DNA of 64,000 nucleotides, taken from positions 310,001-374,000 of the forward strand of contig NZ_AGBX01000001.1 of the NCBI RefSeq assembly GCF_000225825.1, in the 5' to 3' direction. This DNA comes from Brachybacterium squillarum M-6-3 (GTDB lineage: Bacteria; Actinomycetota; Actinomycetes; Actinomycetales; Dermabacteraceae). Under the pieces are notes generated by a model. That model was not told where the DNA came from and did not search any database. It saw nothing but the letters and a program-made list of their open reading frames with translations. The translations under genes were made by a program, and so were the position numbers. The first letter of the stretch is position 1; every line of letters begins with the position of its first letter. Of the stretch, positions 8,744 through 19,985 are shown in pieces.

Positions 8744-8799
8744 GGGCGACGGGCGACGGGCGACGGGCGACGGGCGACGGGCGACGGGCGACGGGCGAC
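8744..8799 (+). repeat. Heptamer tandem array GGGCGAC, 8 perfect copies
   Basis: Eight uninterrupted copies of GGGCGAC span 56 bp between the tRNA hairpin and the pentapeptide-repeat gene. The unit is the reverse complement of the one repeated at 2222-2249. Perfect identity of all copies suggests recent expansion. Confidence 0.95.
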
Positions 8800-8900
8800 G
8801 GCGGATCCTGCCCCACCCCGTGGCCTGTCGGGGCCGGCCGATACGCTCGGGCCGACCGTCCGGGGCATGCCCCGGCCCGCACCCGTCGTCCGGAGGCCCG

Positions 8901-9575
8901 ATGTCCGCCCGTTCCCGCGCTGCCGGCGGCCCCACCGCCCCGGCCGTCCCCGCCCTGGACCTGCACGACCTGGAGGACGGCCCCGCCGAGCTGCTGCTCG
9001 GCGGCCGGGCCCTGGAGGCGGTGCGGATCGGCTCGGCCGACGTCTCCGGCTGGAACCTCGCCGACCTCGCCCTGGACGAGTGCGAGCTGGTGGAGCTGAC
9101 GGCCCACGAGACCGACCTGCGCGGCTCCCGGCTCACCGAGACCCGACTGCTGCGCCCGGCGGCCTCCGCCCTGCGCGCCACCGACTCCTCCTGGCGGCAG
9201 GTGGAGCTGGACGGCGCCCGCATCGGGGCGCTCGCCCTCGACGGCGCCCACATCGGCCAGCTCCTGATCCGCGGGGGCAAGATCGACTGGCTCAGCCTGC
9301 GCGGCGCCGAGGTGGCGGACCTGCGCCTCGAGGACGTCACCCTCGGCAGCCTCGACCTCTTCGAGGCGAGCGCCACCCGGGTGGCGCTGCCCGGCAGCAC
9401 AGTCGAGGAGCTGAGCCTGCACCGCGCCCGGCTGTCCTCGGTGGACCTGCGGGGGCTGCGCCCGGGCGCCCTGCACGGGATCGACGGGCTGCGCGGGGCG
9501 ACCGTGGACCCGGTGACGCTGTTGGACCTGGCTCCGGCCCTGGCCGAGCACCTGGCGATCCGGGTGCGGGACTGA
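8901..9575 (+). CDS. Pentapeptide-repeat-like protein
   Basis: This 224-residue protein is made of short repeating units with Leu or Val at every fifth position (for example SADVSGWNLADLALDECEL, GARIGALALDGAHIGQL and RLSSVDLRGL). This is the signature of a right-handed quadrilateral beta-helix. No membrane span or signal peptide is visible. The ATG at 8901 follows CGGAGG with a 4-bp gap and trims an upstream extension of poor quality. Pentapeptide-repeat proteins can mimic DNA or act as scaffolds. Nothing here shows which, so the function is open. It converges on sqdX. Confidence 0.8.
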   Translation: MSARSRAAGGPTAPAVPALDLHDLEDGPAELLLGGRALEAVRIGSADVSGWNLADLALDECELVELTAHETDLRGSRLTETRLLRPAASALRATDSSWRQVELDGARIGALALDGAHIGQLLIRGGKIDWLSLRGAEVADLRLEDVTLGSLDLFEASATRVALPGSTVEELSLHRARLSSVDLRGLRPGALHGIDGLRGATVDPVTLLDLAPALAEHLAIRVRD

Positions 9576-9613
9576 GCCCGCTTCCCGACGTCCCAGGGGC
9601 CGGGGTCCCTCGC

Positions 9614-10732
9614 TCAGGAGTGCTTGGCGATGGCCATCTCGTAGTAGCGCAGCAGGTCGTCGGAGGCGGCCTCCCAAGAGAAGCTCTCGGCCTCGGCGCG
9701 GGCGGCGGCACGGATGCGCGCCACCAGCCCGGCGTCCTCCAGCCGGTCCAGGGCCGCATCCAGCGAGGCCTCGTCGCCGGAGTCGAACAGCAGGCCGTTC
9801 TCCCCGTCGGTGACCTGCTCCATGGTGGGGCCGGAGCGGGCGGCGACCACGGGCAGGCCGCTCGCCATGCCCTCGAGGATCACCAGTCCCAGGGTCTCGG
9901 TGACCGAGGGGAAGACGAAGCCGTCGGCGCTGGCGAAGGCCGTGGCCAGCTCCTCGCCCCCCATGAATCCGGGGAACAGGGTGTGCGTGCCCGCGAACAT
10001 CTCCTCCAGCTCGCCCCGGAAGGGTCCGTCGCCCACGATGGCCAGGGCCACGTCATCGCGGCGGTCCATCATCGGCCGCAGCCGGTGGATCTCCTTCTCG
10101 GCCGCCAGGCGCCCGACGAAGACCAGCAGCTTCTTCTCCGGATGCCCCTGGGTGAGGCGCTCCCGCATCGCCTCCGAGGCGAAGTCGGGGCGGAAGCCGT
10201 AGGTGTCCACGCCACGGCGCAGCACGTGCAGGTTCTCGATGCCCTTGCCGGCCAGCTCGTCGCGCATGGTCTGCGAGGTCGCGATGTTCACGTCGGCCAG
10301 GGCGTGGTTGCGCTTGATCTGCCACCACACCGCGGGCTTGCCCCACTTCCACGCCGTGTACAGGTCGAGGTAGCGCGGGATGTGCGTGTGGTAGCTCGCG
10401 ACCAGCGGGATCCGCTGCCGCTTGGCGGCGTAGGCCCCGGAGGAGGCCAGCAGGATCGGCTGGGCGGCGTGGACCACGTCGGGGTGGAAGCCCCGGATGA
10501 TGCCGTCCACGGTGGGGCTGGGCAGGGTGAAGCGCCGGTGCTTGTAGAACGGCAACGTCACCGGGCGGATGCCGACCACCCGCGCTCCATGGTGCTCGGT
10601 GACCCCGAGCTCGGGGGCGACCACCATGACCTCGTGCCCGAGATCCGTGAACCGTTCGACGGCGTGGCGCAGGCGGGTCACCACGCCGTCGACGGAGGGC
10701 AGGAAGGTCTCCGTGACGATCGCGATCTTCAC
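9614..10732 (-). CDS. sqdX: Glycosyltransferase family 4, SqdX/SQD2-like sulfoquinovosyltransferase
   Basis: This 372-residue GT-B enzyme is predicted to transfer sulfoquinovose from its UDP form to diacylglycerol, or a mannose-type sugar if the context misleads. GT4 features are IVTETFLPSVDGV at the N-terminus, SYHTHIPRY as in SQD2, FVGRLAAEKEI, FPSVTETLGLVILEGMASGLPVVA with the EX7E pair, and a final RYYEMA helix. The GTG at 10732 begins the first beta-strand; upstream codons lack family character. It lies 10 bp downstream of sqdB on the same strand, which favours the sulfolipid role over PimB/MgtA-type mannosyltransfer. Confidence 0.78.
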   Translation of the reverse strand: MKIAIVTETFLPSVDGVVTRLRHAVERFTDLGHEVMVVAPELGVTEHHGARVVGIRPVTLPFYKHRRFTLPSPTVDGIIRGFHPDVVHAAQPILLASSGAYAAKRQRIPLVASYHTHIPRYLDLYTAWKWGKPAVWWQIKRNHALADVNIATSQTMRDELAGKGIENLHVLRRGVDTYGFRPDFASEAMRERLTQGHPEKKLLVFVGRLAAEKEIHRLRPMMDRRDDVALAIVGDGPFRGELEEMFAGTHTLFPGFMGGEELATAFASADGFVFPSVTETLGLVILEGMASGLPVVAARSGPTMEQVTDGENGLLFDSGDEASLDAALDRLEDAGLVARIRAAARAEAESFSWEAASDDLLRYYEMAIAKHS

Positions 10733-10742
10733 GGGACGGGGC

Positions 10743-13423
<2,681 letters not shown>

Positions 13424-13468
13424 CCGCCCGGTGCCGGACGGCCCGCGGTCGTGCTGCCGGGCCCTGCC

Positions 13469-13849
13469 TCAGCGGCGCGGGGAGGAGGGGTCCTGCGGGG
13501 CGGCGAGACGGCCGGTGCGGCGCAGCCACAGCTCCAGCGGGACCGTGACCAGCGGCGGGATGGAGGCGGCGAGGGCGCACAGCGCGACCCACCAGCGCCA
13601 GCGGAGCTTCCAGGCGGCGATGAGGGTGACGGCCACGTAGAGCATGAAGGCGCCGCCGTGGAGGCGGCCGAACAGCCATACCCCGATCTCGGTGGTGCCG
13701 GTGACGTACTTCAGGAACATCCCGACCAGCAGTCCCGCCCAGGTGAAGGCCTCCAGGAAGGCGATCGCGGCGAACAGCCGGCCGAGCGGCGCGGCCTCGC
13801 GCGGCGCGGCGCTGGTCTCGGCGATGCGGTCGGGGGCGGCGGTGCTCAT
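13469..13849 (-). CDS. DUF3817 membrane protein
   Basis: This 126-residue protein has three predicted membrane helices. The family pattern LFAAIAFLEAFTWAGLLVGMF is followed by KYVTGTTEIGVWLFGRLHG and WRWWVALCALAASIPP. DUF3817 proteins are small actinobacterial and firmicute membrane proteins of unknown function, some fused to transporters. It is convergent with the MazG-like gene. The start is the ATG at 13849; the disordered first 20 residues contain no signal. Confidence 0.85.
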   Translation of the reverse strand: MSTAAPDRIAETSAAPREAAPLGRLFAAIAFLEAFTWAGLLVGMFLKYVTGTTEIGVWLFGRLHGGAFMLYVAVTLIAAWKLRWRWWVALCALAASIPPLVTVPLELWLRRTGRLAAPQDPSSPRR

Positions 13850-13974
13850 GCGGGCGGGCTCCAAGCGGGCGTCGGGGGTCGGTGCCGCCAGGATCCCAGA
13901 GCGTCCCTGGGCACGGCCGGGAGGGGTGACGGGCCTCTCACGGGACCTCGCCGGCCCGGGCTGCGCGGGGGGGG

Positions 13975-14829
13975 TCAGCAGCCGAAGCGCTCCAGGATCG
14001 CGTCGGTGACGCCGGGCCAGACCCGCACGTGATCCTCGCCGAAGGGGCGGTCGCCGAGGAAGGCGGCGGTGAGGCCGCGCTCGGGGTCGGCCCAGAGGAA
14101 GGAGCCGGACTGGCCGAAGTGGCCGACGGTGCGGGGGCTGCTGCCCGAGCCGGTCCAGTGGGGGTCCTTGTTCCCGCGGATCTCGACGCCGAGGCCCCAG
14201 TCGTTGGGCTTCTGCCGGCCGTAGCCGGGCAGGATCCCGGCCAGGCCCTCGAACTGGACGCGCCTCGCCTGCTCCCAGAGGTCCCGGGAGATCAGGGTGG
14301 GCTCCAGCAGCTCGCGGCCGACGGCGAGCAGGTCGCGGATGCTGCCGCGGTAGCCGGCGGCCGGGGAGCCGGTGACGTCGAGGTCGACCATGCCGAGCCC
14401 CGCGACCACGGTCTGCTCCATCCACTCCGCGTAGTCGTAGCCCGTGGCCTCCTCGAGGTGGGCGGCGAGCACCTCGAAACCGGTGTTGGAGTAGATGCGC
14501 CGCGCGCCGGGGGCGGCGACGGGCTCCTCGCCCTCGAAGGGGTAGCCGGCGGTGTGCGCGAGCAGGTGCCGCACGGTCGCCCCCTCCGGACCGGCGGGCT
14601 CGTCCAGTTCGAGGAGTCCGCGCTCGACAGCCACCAGGGCGCCGAGCGCGGCGATCGGCTTGGAGACGCTGGCGAGATCCCACACCTGCTCCGGCGCGCC
14701 CTGGGTGTGCAGGGTCCGGGCGGCGTCGGAGACCCCGAGGGCGTGGGCGAAGTCCACCCCGACGGGGATACCCCCGGGATGAGCGGTGTCGGCGGGGTCC
14801 ACGGGGTCGGCAGGGGCGTCGGAGGTCAT
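13975..14829 (-). CDS. Serine hydrolase of the beta-lactamase / class C PBP fold
   Basis: This 284-residue protein has the three active-site motifs of the family: SVSK (SxxK), YSNTG (YxN) and HFGQSG (HxG). There is no signal peptide, so it is likely cytoplasmic and more probably an esterase or peptidase than a secreted beta-lactamase. Other landmarks are HLLAHTAGY and FLGDRPFG. GTG at 14832 is an alternative start three bases upstream. The substrate cannot be told from sequence. Confidence 0.85.
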   Translation of the reverse strand: MTSDAPADPVDPADTAHPGGIPVGVDFAHALGVSDAARTLHTQGAPEQVWDLASVSKPIAALGALVAVERGLLELDEPAGPEGATVRHLLAHTAGYPFEGEEPVAAPGARRIYSNTGFEVLAAHLEEATGYDYAEWMEQTVVAGLGMVDLDVTGSPAAGYRGSIRDLLAVGRELLEPTLISRDLWEQARRVQFEGLAGILPGYGRQKPNDWGLGVEIRGNKDPHWTGSGSSPRTVGHFGQSGSFLWADPERGLTAAFLGDRPFGEDHVRVWPGVTDAILERFGC

Positions 14830-15079
14830 CACCCGCCCAGGGTCGCACGGCCCCCGGACCGGTCACCGGACAGCGTCGACACCCCCGGATCGTCGAGAGA
14901 CCGTTTCGTGACGTATGCGCCTTTCCCGGCGCGACCAGGGCGTATGGAGATTTCTCCACAAGCCTCCATGCGGCCTGCACTTTTTACCTCTGGTTTACTT
15001 TCTTTCGGCTTGTCGATGATGACGACGAGGATCCGGGAGAACGAGCTCCCGGACCTCTCGCACCACCAGGGGCCTCCTC
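14830..15079 (+). other. Intergenic region upstream of the L,D-transpeptidase, structured leader
   Basis: This 250-bp non-coding stretch is visibly AT-richer than its surroundings (14970-15005). It contains an imperfect inverted repeat near 14940-14972 and a perfect 8-bp hairpin, TCCGGGAG / CTCCCGGA (15032-15039 and 15046-15053), just before the gene. It may be a long regulated 5' leader. I could not match it to a named riboswitch class. Confidence 0.45.
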
Positions 15080-15844
15080 ATGACGCACGCACCATCCACC
15101 CTCCTCCTGCCCGCACCCCGGCCTGCCGTCGAGCCCGGGTCGACCACCACCCCCGCGCCCCGCCCGGGTCGGCGACTGCTCCTGCTCGGGGCCGGCACGA
15201 TGACCGTCTCCCTCGCCCTCGGCATCGGCCCGGCCGATGCCGCCCCGACCCTGCGCCGCGGCAGCCGCGGCTCCTCCGTCGGCCGCCTGCAGCGGAACCT
15301 GGCCGACCTCGGCTACTGGTGCGGACGGGCCGACGGCAGCTTCGGCCACCTCACCCAGCAGGCCGTCTGGGCGCTGCAGAAGGCCGCCGACCTGAAGGCC
15401 GACGGGGTGGTCGGCCCCAAGACCCACCGGGCGCTGGACCGCGACACCCGCCCGCGCCCGACGATCCGCTCCGGCACGGCCTTCGAGGTCGACCTCTCCG
15501 AGCAGCTGCTGATGTGCATCTCGGGCGGCCGCCTGACGTACATCCTGAACACCTCCACCGGCAGCGGGAAGCGCTACTACTCGGGGGGCCGCTGGAAGAC
15601 GGCCACCACCCCGAAGGGCGACTTCTCGATGTTCCGCTTCCCCAGCCGCGGCTGGCAGCGCGCCCCGCTCGGCACCCTCTACCGCCCCGGGTACTACGAC
15701 CGCGGCTGGGCCATGCACGGCTCCACCTCCATCCCGCCCTACCCGGCCAGCCACGGCTGCAGCCGGATCTCCACCGCCGCCTGCGACCACCTCTGGGACC
15801 GGTCATGGTTCCGGAAGGGCCGGCGGGTGCTGATCCACTCCTGA
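15080..15844 (+). CDS. Secreted L,D-transpeptidase (YkuD) with peptidoglycan-binding domain
   Basis: This 254-residue exported enzyme is predicted to form 3-3 cross-links in peptidoglycan or attach proteins to it. Order of parts: a long N-terminal region, a Tat-like twin-Arg signal (PGRRLLLLGAG then a hydrophobic run ending ADAA, residues about 28-54), a PG_binding_1 domain (LRRGSRGSSVGRLQRNLADLG to VVGPKTHRAL, 55-115) and a YkuD domain (about 125-254) with catalytic HGS...PASHGCSRI. The start codon is uncertain because the ribosome-binding site is weak. A strong terminator follows 6 bp after the stop. Confidence 0.9.
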   Translation: MTHAPSTLLLPAPRPAVEPGSTTTPAPRPGRRLLLLGAGTMTVSLALGIGPADAAPTLRRGSRGSSVGRLQRNLADLGYWCGRADGSFGHLTQQAVWALQKAADLKADGVVGPKTHRALDRDTRPRPTIRSGTAFEVDLSEQLLMCISGGRLTYILNTSTGSGKRYYSGGRWKTATTPKGDFSMFRFPSRGWQRAPLGTLYRPGYYDRGWAMHGSTSIPPYPASHGCSRISTAACDHLWDRSWFRKGRRVLIHS

Positions 15845-15850
15845 GCCGCC

Positions 15851-15881
15851 GCCGGGGCCGCCCGATCCGGGCGGCCCCGGC
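15851..15881 (+). terminator. Rho-independent-like terminator after the L,D-transpeptidase gene
   Basis: A perfect 14-bp stem, GCCGGGGCCGCCCG / CGGGCGGCCCCGGC, with a 3-nt loop begins 6 bp after the stop codon and is followed by GTCTTC. It separates the ldt transcript from the fhaA operon. Confidence 0.85.
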
Positions 15882-16029
15882 GTCTTCACCAGGCCTGCAC
15901 GAATCCCCCGCCGCCCCGCCGCGCCATCACTCACGTCCTGACCAGGTCCCGCGCTACGATCGTGGGGCGACAAGCCCGTCGACCTCCCCGTCGACGCCTG
16001 GGCCGGAACAGCAGGAGAGCAGGGATACC

Positions 16030-16740
16030 GTGGGCATCTTGGACCGGATCGAGCGAGGGCTCGACCGCGGCGTGACGAGCGTGTTCTCGCCGGGACGCGG
16101 CCAGTTGAAGCCGCTCGACCTCGCCCAGGGCCTCAAGCGCGAGTGCGACGACCAGATCCAGGTGCTGGACCGGGCGCGCACCCTGGCCCCGAACGTCTAC
16201 ACCGTCTACCTGCACTCGCAGGACTTCGAGCGCTTCTCCTCCTGGCAGGAGACCCTCATCGAGGAGCTCCAGCGCGTGGTCATGGAGCACGCCGAGAAGC
16301 AGCGCTACATGTTCGTCGGAGCCGTCAGCGTCGACCTCGAGCAGGACGACGAGGTCAAGCCCGGCCGCTTCGAGACCGAGTCCCGCACCGAGCGCGGCAG
16401 CGTCGCCCCGGCCACCGCCGCCGGCAGCGGCGCGGGCGGCCACCCCATCATCGAGATCGACGGTCAGCAGTACCTGCTCACCGGCCCGGTCACCGTGATC
16501 GGCCGCGGCGGCGACTCCGACATCATCCTCGAGGACACCGGCGTCTCCCGGCACCACCTGGAGCTGCGCACCGAGGAGGACGGCACCCTGATCGGCACCG
16601 ACCTCGGCTCCACCAACGGCACCTTCGTGGACGGCGAGCGCATCCGCACGCCCGTCGCCCTGCAGGACCGTTCGCTGGTGAAGATCGGCCGCACCCGCCT
16701 GACCGTGAAGCTCCCCGACGCCGCCCCCTCGACCTGGTGA
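16030..16740 (+). CDS. fhaA: FHA domain protein FhaA (DUF3662 + FHA)
   Basis: This 236-residue protein begins MGILDRIERGLDRGVTSVFS, the DUF3662 domain (about 1-115) of mycobacterial FhaA. A short linker leads to a C-terminal FHA phosphothreonine-binding domain (about 140-230) with IGRGGDSDIIL, SRHHLEL and DLGSTNGTFVDG. The linker is much shorter than in M. tuberculosis FhaA. The GTG start at 16030 is favoured by the domain boundary and a purine-rich region upstream. It heads the conserved kinase and cell-wall operon, where FhaA links PknA/PknB phosphorylation to peptidoglycan synthesis at the septum. Confidence 0.93.
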   Translation: MGILDRIERGLDRGVTSVFSPGRGQLKPLDLAQGLKRECDDQIQVLDRARTLAPNVYTVYLHSQDFERFSSWQETLIEELQRVVMEHAEKQRYMFVGAVSVDLEQDDEVKPGRFETESRTERGSVAPATAAGSGAGGHPIIEIDGQQYLLTGPVTVIGRGGDSDIILEDTGVSRHHLELRTEEDGTLIGTDLGSTNGTFVDGERIRTPVALQDRSLVKIGRTRLTVKLPDAAPSTW

Positions 16741-16747
16741 GCCGCCC

Positions 16748-17257
16748 ATGAGTGAACTGACCATCGTCGCCCTGCGCCTCGGCTTCGTGCTGGCGCTGTG
16801 GCTCTTCGTGATCGCCGTGCTGCTGATCCTGCGCGGCGACCTCTTCGGCACCACCGTGGTGAACCGCTCCAGCAAGGACCCCCGCCGGGACCAGCGCCCC
16901 GCGGCGAACCCCTCCGCCCCCGCCCAGATGGGCGACCAGCGCACCGACCCGAACGTCACCACCACCTCGCTGGTGGTCACGGCGGGTCCGCTGCGCGGCA
17001 CCTCCATCACCCTCGGCTCCACCCCGATCCTCATCGGCCGCGCCCCCGAATGCACCCTGGTGCTGGACGACGACTACGCCTCCAACCGCCACGCCCGGGT
17101 CTACGAGCGCGACGGCGAGTGGATCGTGGAGGACCTCGGCTCGACCAACGGCACGCTGGTCTCCGGCCGCCGGATCGAGGGGGCCGTGCCCTTCCGACCC
17201 GGCGCGCAGGTGCGCATCGGCCGCACGGAGATCGAGCTGAGGCGAGGGCCCCGATGA
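16748..17257 (+). CDS. fhaB: Membrane-anchored FHA domain protein FhaB
   Basis: This 169-residue protein has an N-terminal membrane helix (residues about 5-28, ALRLGFVLALWLFVIAVLLI), a short charged linker and a C-terminal FHA domain (about 75-165) with LIGRAPECTLVLDDDYASNRHA and DLGSTNGTLVSGR. In mycobacteria FhaB (FipA) binds phosphothreonine on partner proteins during division. It starts 7 bp after fhaA and overlaps pstP by 4 bp. Confidence 0.93.
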   Translation: MSELTIVALRLGFVLALWLFVIAVLLILRGDLFGTTVVNRSSKDPRRDQRPAANPSAPAQMGDQRTDPNVTTTSLVVTAGPLRGTSITLGSTPILIGRAPECTLVLDDDYASNRHARVYERDGEWIVEDLGSTNGTLVSGRRIEGAVPFRPGAQVRIGRTEIELRRGPR

Positions 17258-18597
17258 CCATCGCCCTGCGCTACGCCGCCCGCTCCGACGTCGGCCTGGT
17301 CCGCTCCAACAACCAGGACTCCGGCTACGCCGGCAGCCACCTGCTGGTGGTGGCCGACGGCATGGGCGGCCACGCGGGCGGCGACGTCGCCTCCTCGGTG
17401 GCGATCGGCCACCTGGCCCGCCTGGACTCCGACACCCCCGCCTCCGACATCGTCGCCACCCTCGAGGAGTCGGTGCTCGCCGCGAACCAGGAGATCCTGC
17501 GCCGCGCCCGGGACGAGCCGCAGCTCGCGGGCCTGGGCACCACCATCACCGCGCTGCTGCGGGCCGAGGACAAGTTCGCCCTCGCCCACATCGGCGACTC
17601 CCGCGCCTACCTGCGGCGCGGCGGCGAGACCACCCAGGTCACCAAGGACCACACCTTCGTGCAGCGACTGCTGGACGAGGGCCGGCTCACCGAGGAGGAG
17701 GCCGAGCGCCACCCCCAGCGCTCCGTGCTGATGCGCGTGCTGGGCGACGTGGACGCCGACCCCGAGCTCGACCTCTCCCTGCGCTCGGCGCGGGTGGGCG
17801 ACCGCTGGCTGCTGTGCTCGGACGGTCTCTCCGGCCTGGTCTCCTTCGACACCATCGACGCCACCCTGGCCGAGATCGAGGACCCCGGCGAGTGCGCCGA
17901 CGAGCTGGTGCGGCTCGCCCTGCGCGGCGGCGGCCCCGACAACATCACCTGCATCATCGCGGACGTGGTGGACCTGGACCGGCTGCCGCGGCACTCCGAG
18001 TCCCCCACCTCCACCCCGCAGATCGTGGGCTCCGCCGCCCGCAACCGGCACCGTCCGAGCCTCGGCTCCGGGCCGGCCGCGAAGGCCGCCGCGCTCACCC
18101 GCGAGGAGGGCGAGGCGCCCTACCAGGACGAGGACTTCGGCGAGGAGCCGCCCCGGCGCAGCCCCTGGCCCGCCCTGGTGGCGGTGCTGCTGCTGATCGG
18201 GGTGCTCGGCGGGGCGCTGTGGGCGGGCTACGCCTGGTCCCAGCAGCAGTACTACGTCGGCACCGACGGCACCCGCGTGGTCGTCTACCAGGGCCTGTCC
18301 GAGGACCTCGGCCCGGTCTCCCTGTCCAGCGCCGTCGAGGTCACCGACATCGAGATGTCCGACCTGCCGGCGGTCACCCAGGACCAGGTCGAGGCCACCA
18401 TCTCCGCGAGCGACCGCGAGTCCGCCGACGCCATCGTCGAGCGGCTCGAGCGCGCCGCCGTGACCTCCCTGCCCCTGGACCCGGAGGCCACCGAGACCCC
18501 GTTGGAGAGCACCACCCCCGCCGAGTCCGCCACGGAGGACGCCTCCTCCACCCCGGCGAGCACCCCGGAGGACACCCCGAGCAGCGAGGAGGGTTGA
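17254..18597 (+). CDS. pstP: PP2C-family Ser/Thr phosphatase PstP
   Basis: This 447-residue membrane phosphatase reverses PknA/PknB phosphorylation. The catalytic domain (about 1-240) shows RSNNQDSGYA, VVADGMGGHAGG, LGTTITAL, HIGDSRAYLRRGG, TKDHTFVQ and GGGPDNITCI, the metal-binding aspartates of PPM phosphatases. A membrane helix lies at about 303-327, followed by an extracellular part ending in a Thr/Ser/Glu/Pro-rich tail. The start overlaps fhaB (ATGA) and the stop overlaps rodA (TGATG). Confidence 0.95.
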   Translation: MTIALRYAARSDVGLVRSNNQDSGYAGSHLLVVADGMGGHAGGDVASSVAIGHLARLDSDTPASDIVATLEESVLAANQEILRRARDEPQLAGLGTTITALLRAEDKFALAHIGDSRAYLRRGGETTQVTKDHTFVQRLLDEGRLTEEEAERHPQRSVLMRVLGDVDADPELDLSLRSARVGDRWLLCSDGLSGLVSFDTIDATLAEIEDPGECADELVRLALRGGGPDNITCIIADVVDLDRLPRHSESPTSTPQIVGSAARNRHRPSLGSGPAAKAAALTREEGEAPYQDEDFGEEPPRRSPWPALVAVLLLIGVLGGALWAGYAWSQQQYYVGTDGTRVVVYQGLSEDLGPVSLSSAVEVTDIEMSDLPAVTQDQVEATISASDRESADAIVERLERAAVTSLPLDPEATETPLESTTPAESATEDASSTPASTPEDTPSSEEG

Positions 18598-19985
18598 TGG
18601 CGACGATCGTCTCCTACACCGCCCGGCCTCGCCGCACCCTGCAGGGCCTGCTGCTGCTGTTCGCCGTCGCCATCGGCGTGACCGCCTACGCCCTGGTGGG
18701 CCTCGGCCGCTTCGAGGAGGTGCCCGCGGACCTGCCCGTCGTCGCGATCGGCGCCCTCGTGCTGGCCGCGGCCCTGCAGGTGGTGGTGAGCCTGCGCGCG
18801 CCCTACGCGGACCCGGTGATCCTGCCGCTGGTGGTGCTGCTGAACATGATCGGCATCGCCGTGATCTCGAGCGTGGACTCCGCGAATCTGCTCTACTCCG
18901 ACCAGGAGACCTCCGTCGCCACCCGGCAGATGATCTGGGCCGTGGTCGGCGTGATCCTCTGCGTGACCGTGCTGGCACTGCTGCGCGACCACCGCTGGCT
19001 GCGCCGCTACACCTGGACCTTCGCCGCGGCCGGCGGCATCCTGCTGCTGATGCCCCTGGTGCCGGGCCTGGGCGCCGAGCGCAACGGCTCGCGGATCTGG
19101 ATCTCCATCGCCGGCAACTCCTTCCAGCCCGCCGAGCTCGCCAAGATCGCCTTCGCCGTCTTCTTCGCCGGCTACCTGGTCTCCCGCCGCGACACCCTCG
19201 CCCTGGCCGGGCCGAAGGTGCTGGGCGTGCGCCTGCCGCGCTGGTCCGACTTCGGGCCGATCCTGGTGGCCTGGGGCTTCGCGATGGCCGTGCTCGTGTT
19301 CGAGACCGACCTGGGCACCTCGCTGATGTTCTTCGGCCTGTTCGTGGCGATGCTGTACGTCGCCACCGACCGGCTGAGCTGGCTGATCATCGGCGCCGTC
19401 ATGTTCCTGCCGCCCGCCGTCTTCGCCGCCACCCAGATGGGGCACGTCCGCCGCCGCCTCACCTGCTGGCTGGACCCCCTGGCCAGCGAGAACTTCGACG
19501 CCTGCGGGCAGGTCAACGCCGGCCTGTTCGGCCTGGCCAACGGCGGCATCACCGGGGCCGGTCTGGGCACGGGCCGCCCCGACGTGGTGCCCTTCGCCGA
19601 GTCCGACTACATCTTCACCTCGATGGCCGAGGAGCTGGGCCTGGTCGGCGCCTTCGCCGTGCTGCTGCTGTACCTGCTGCTGGTGCAGCGCGCGCTGCGC
19701 GCCGCCGTCGGCATCTCCGACGGCTTCGGCACCCTGCTGGCCGCGGGCCTCGGCTTCGTGATGGCCCTGCAGGTCTTCGTCGTCGTCGGCGGCGTCACCC
19801 GGGTGATCCCCCTGACCGGCCTGACCCTGCCGTTCCTGGCCGCGGGAGGCAGCTCCCTGGTGTGCAACTGGATCATCGCCGGGATCCTGGTGCGGCTCTC
19901 GGACGCGGCCCGCCGCCCCGCCGCCCGCCAGCTCCAGGGCGACCTGCCCGCCCCCGGCCGACGCGACGCGGAGGTGCCCGCATGA
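18597..19985 (+). CDS. rodA: RodA/FtsW-family peptidoglycan glycosyltransferase (SEDS)
   Basis: This 462-residue polytopic SEDS protein polymerises lipid II into glycan strands with the transpeptidase encoded next. Diagnostic segments are GSRIWISIAGNSFQPAELAKIA, FETDLGTSLMFFGLF, QVNAGLFGLANGGITGAGLG, FAESDYIFTSMAEELGLVGA and TRVIPLTGLTLPFLAAGGSSL. About ten membrane helices are visible. It is translationally coupled to pstP and pbpA. The pairing with pbpA and the conserved order identify it as the elongation/RodA-type enzyme. Confidence 0.95.
   Translation: MATIVSYTARPRRTLQGLLLLFAVAIGVTAYALVGLGRFEEVPADLPVVAIGALVLAAALQVVVSLRAPYADPVILPLVVLLNMIGIAVISSVDSANLLYSDQETSVATRQMIWAVVGVILCVTVLALLRDHRWLRRYTWTFAAAGGILLLMPLVPGLGAERNGSRIWISIAGNSFQPAELAKIAFAVFFAGYLVSRRDTLALAGPKVLGVRLPRWSDFGPILVAWGFAMAVLVFETDLGTSLMFFGLFVAMLYVATDRLSWLIIGAVMFLPPAVFAATQMGHVRRRLTCWLDPLASENFDACGQVNAGLFGLANGGITGAGLGTGRPDVVPFAESDYIFTSMAEELGLVGAFAVLLLYLLLVQRALRAAVGISDGFGTLLAAGLGFVMALQVFVVVGGVTRVIPLTGLTLPFLAAGGSSLVCNWIIAGILVRLSDAARRPAARQLQGDLPAPGRRDAEVPA

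Noticed and set aside
8744..8799. CRISPR-like array
   Set aside because: The repeats are 7 bp and contiguous with no spacers, so this is a microsatellite, not a CRISPR. No other CRISPR or cas gene is seen in the window.
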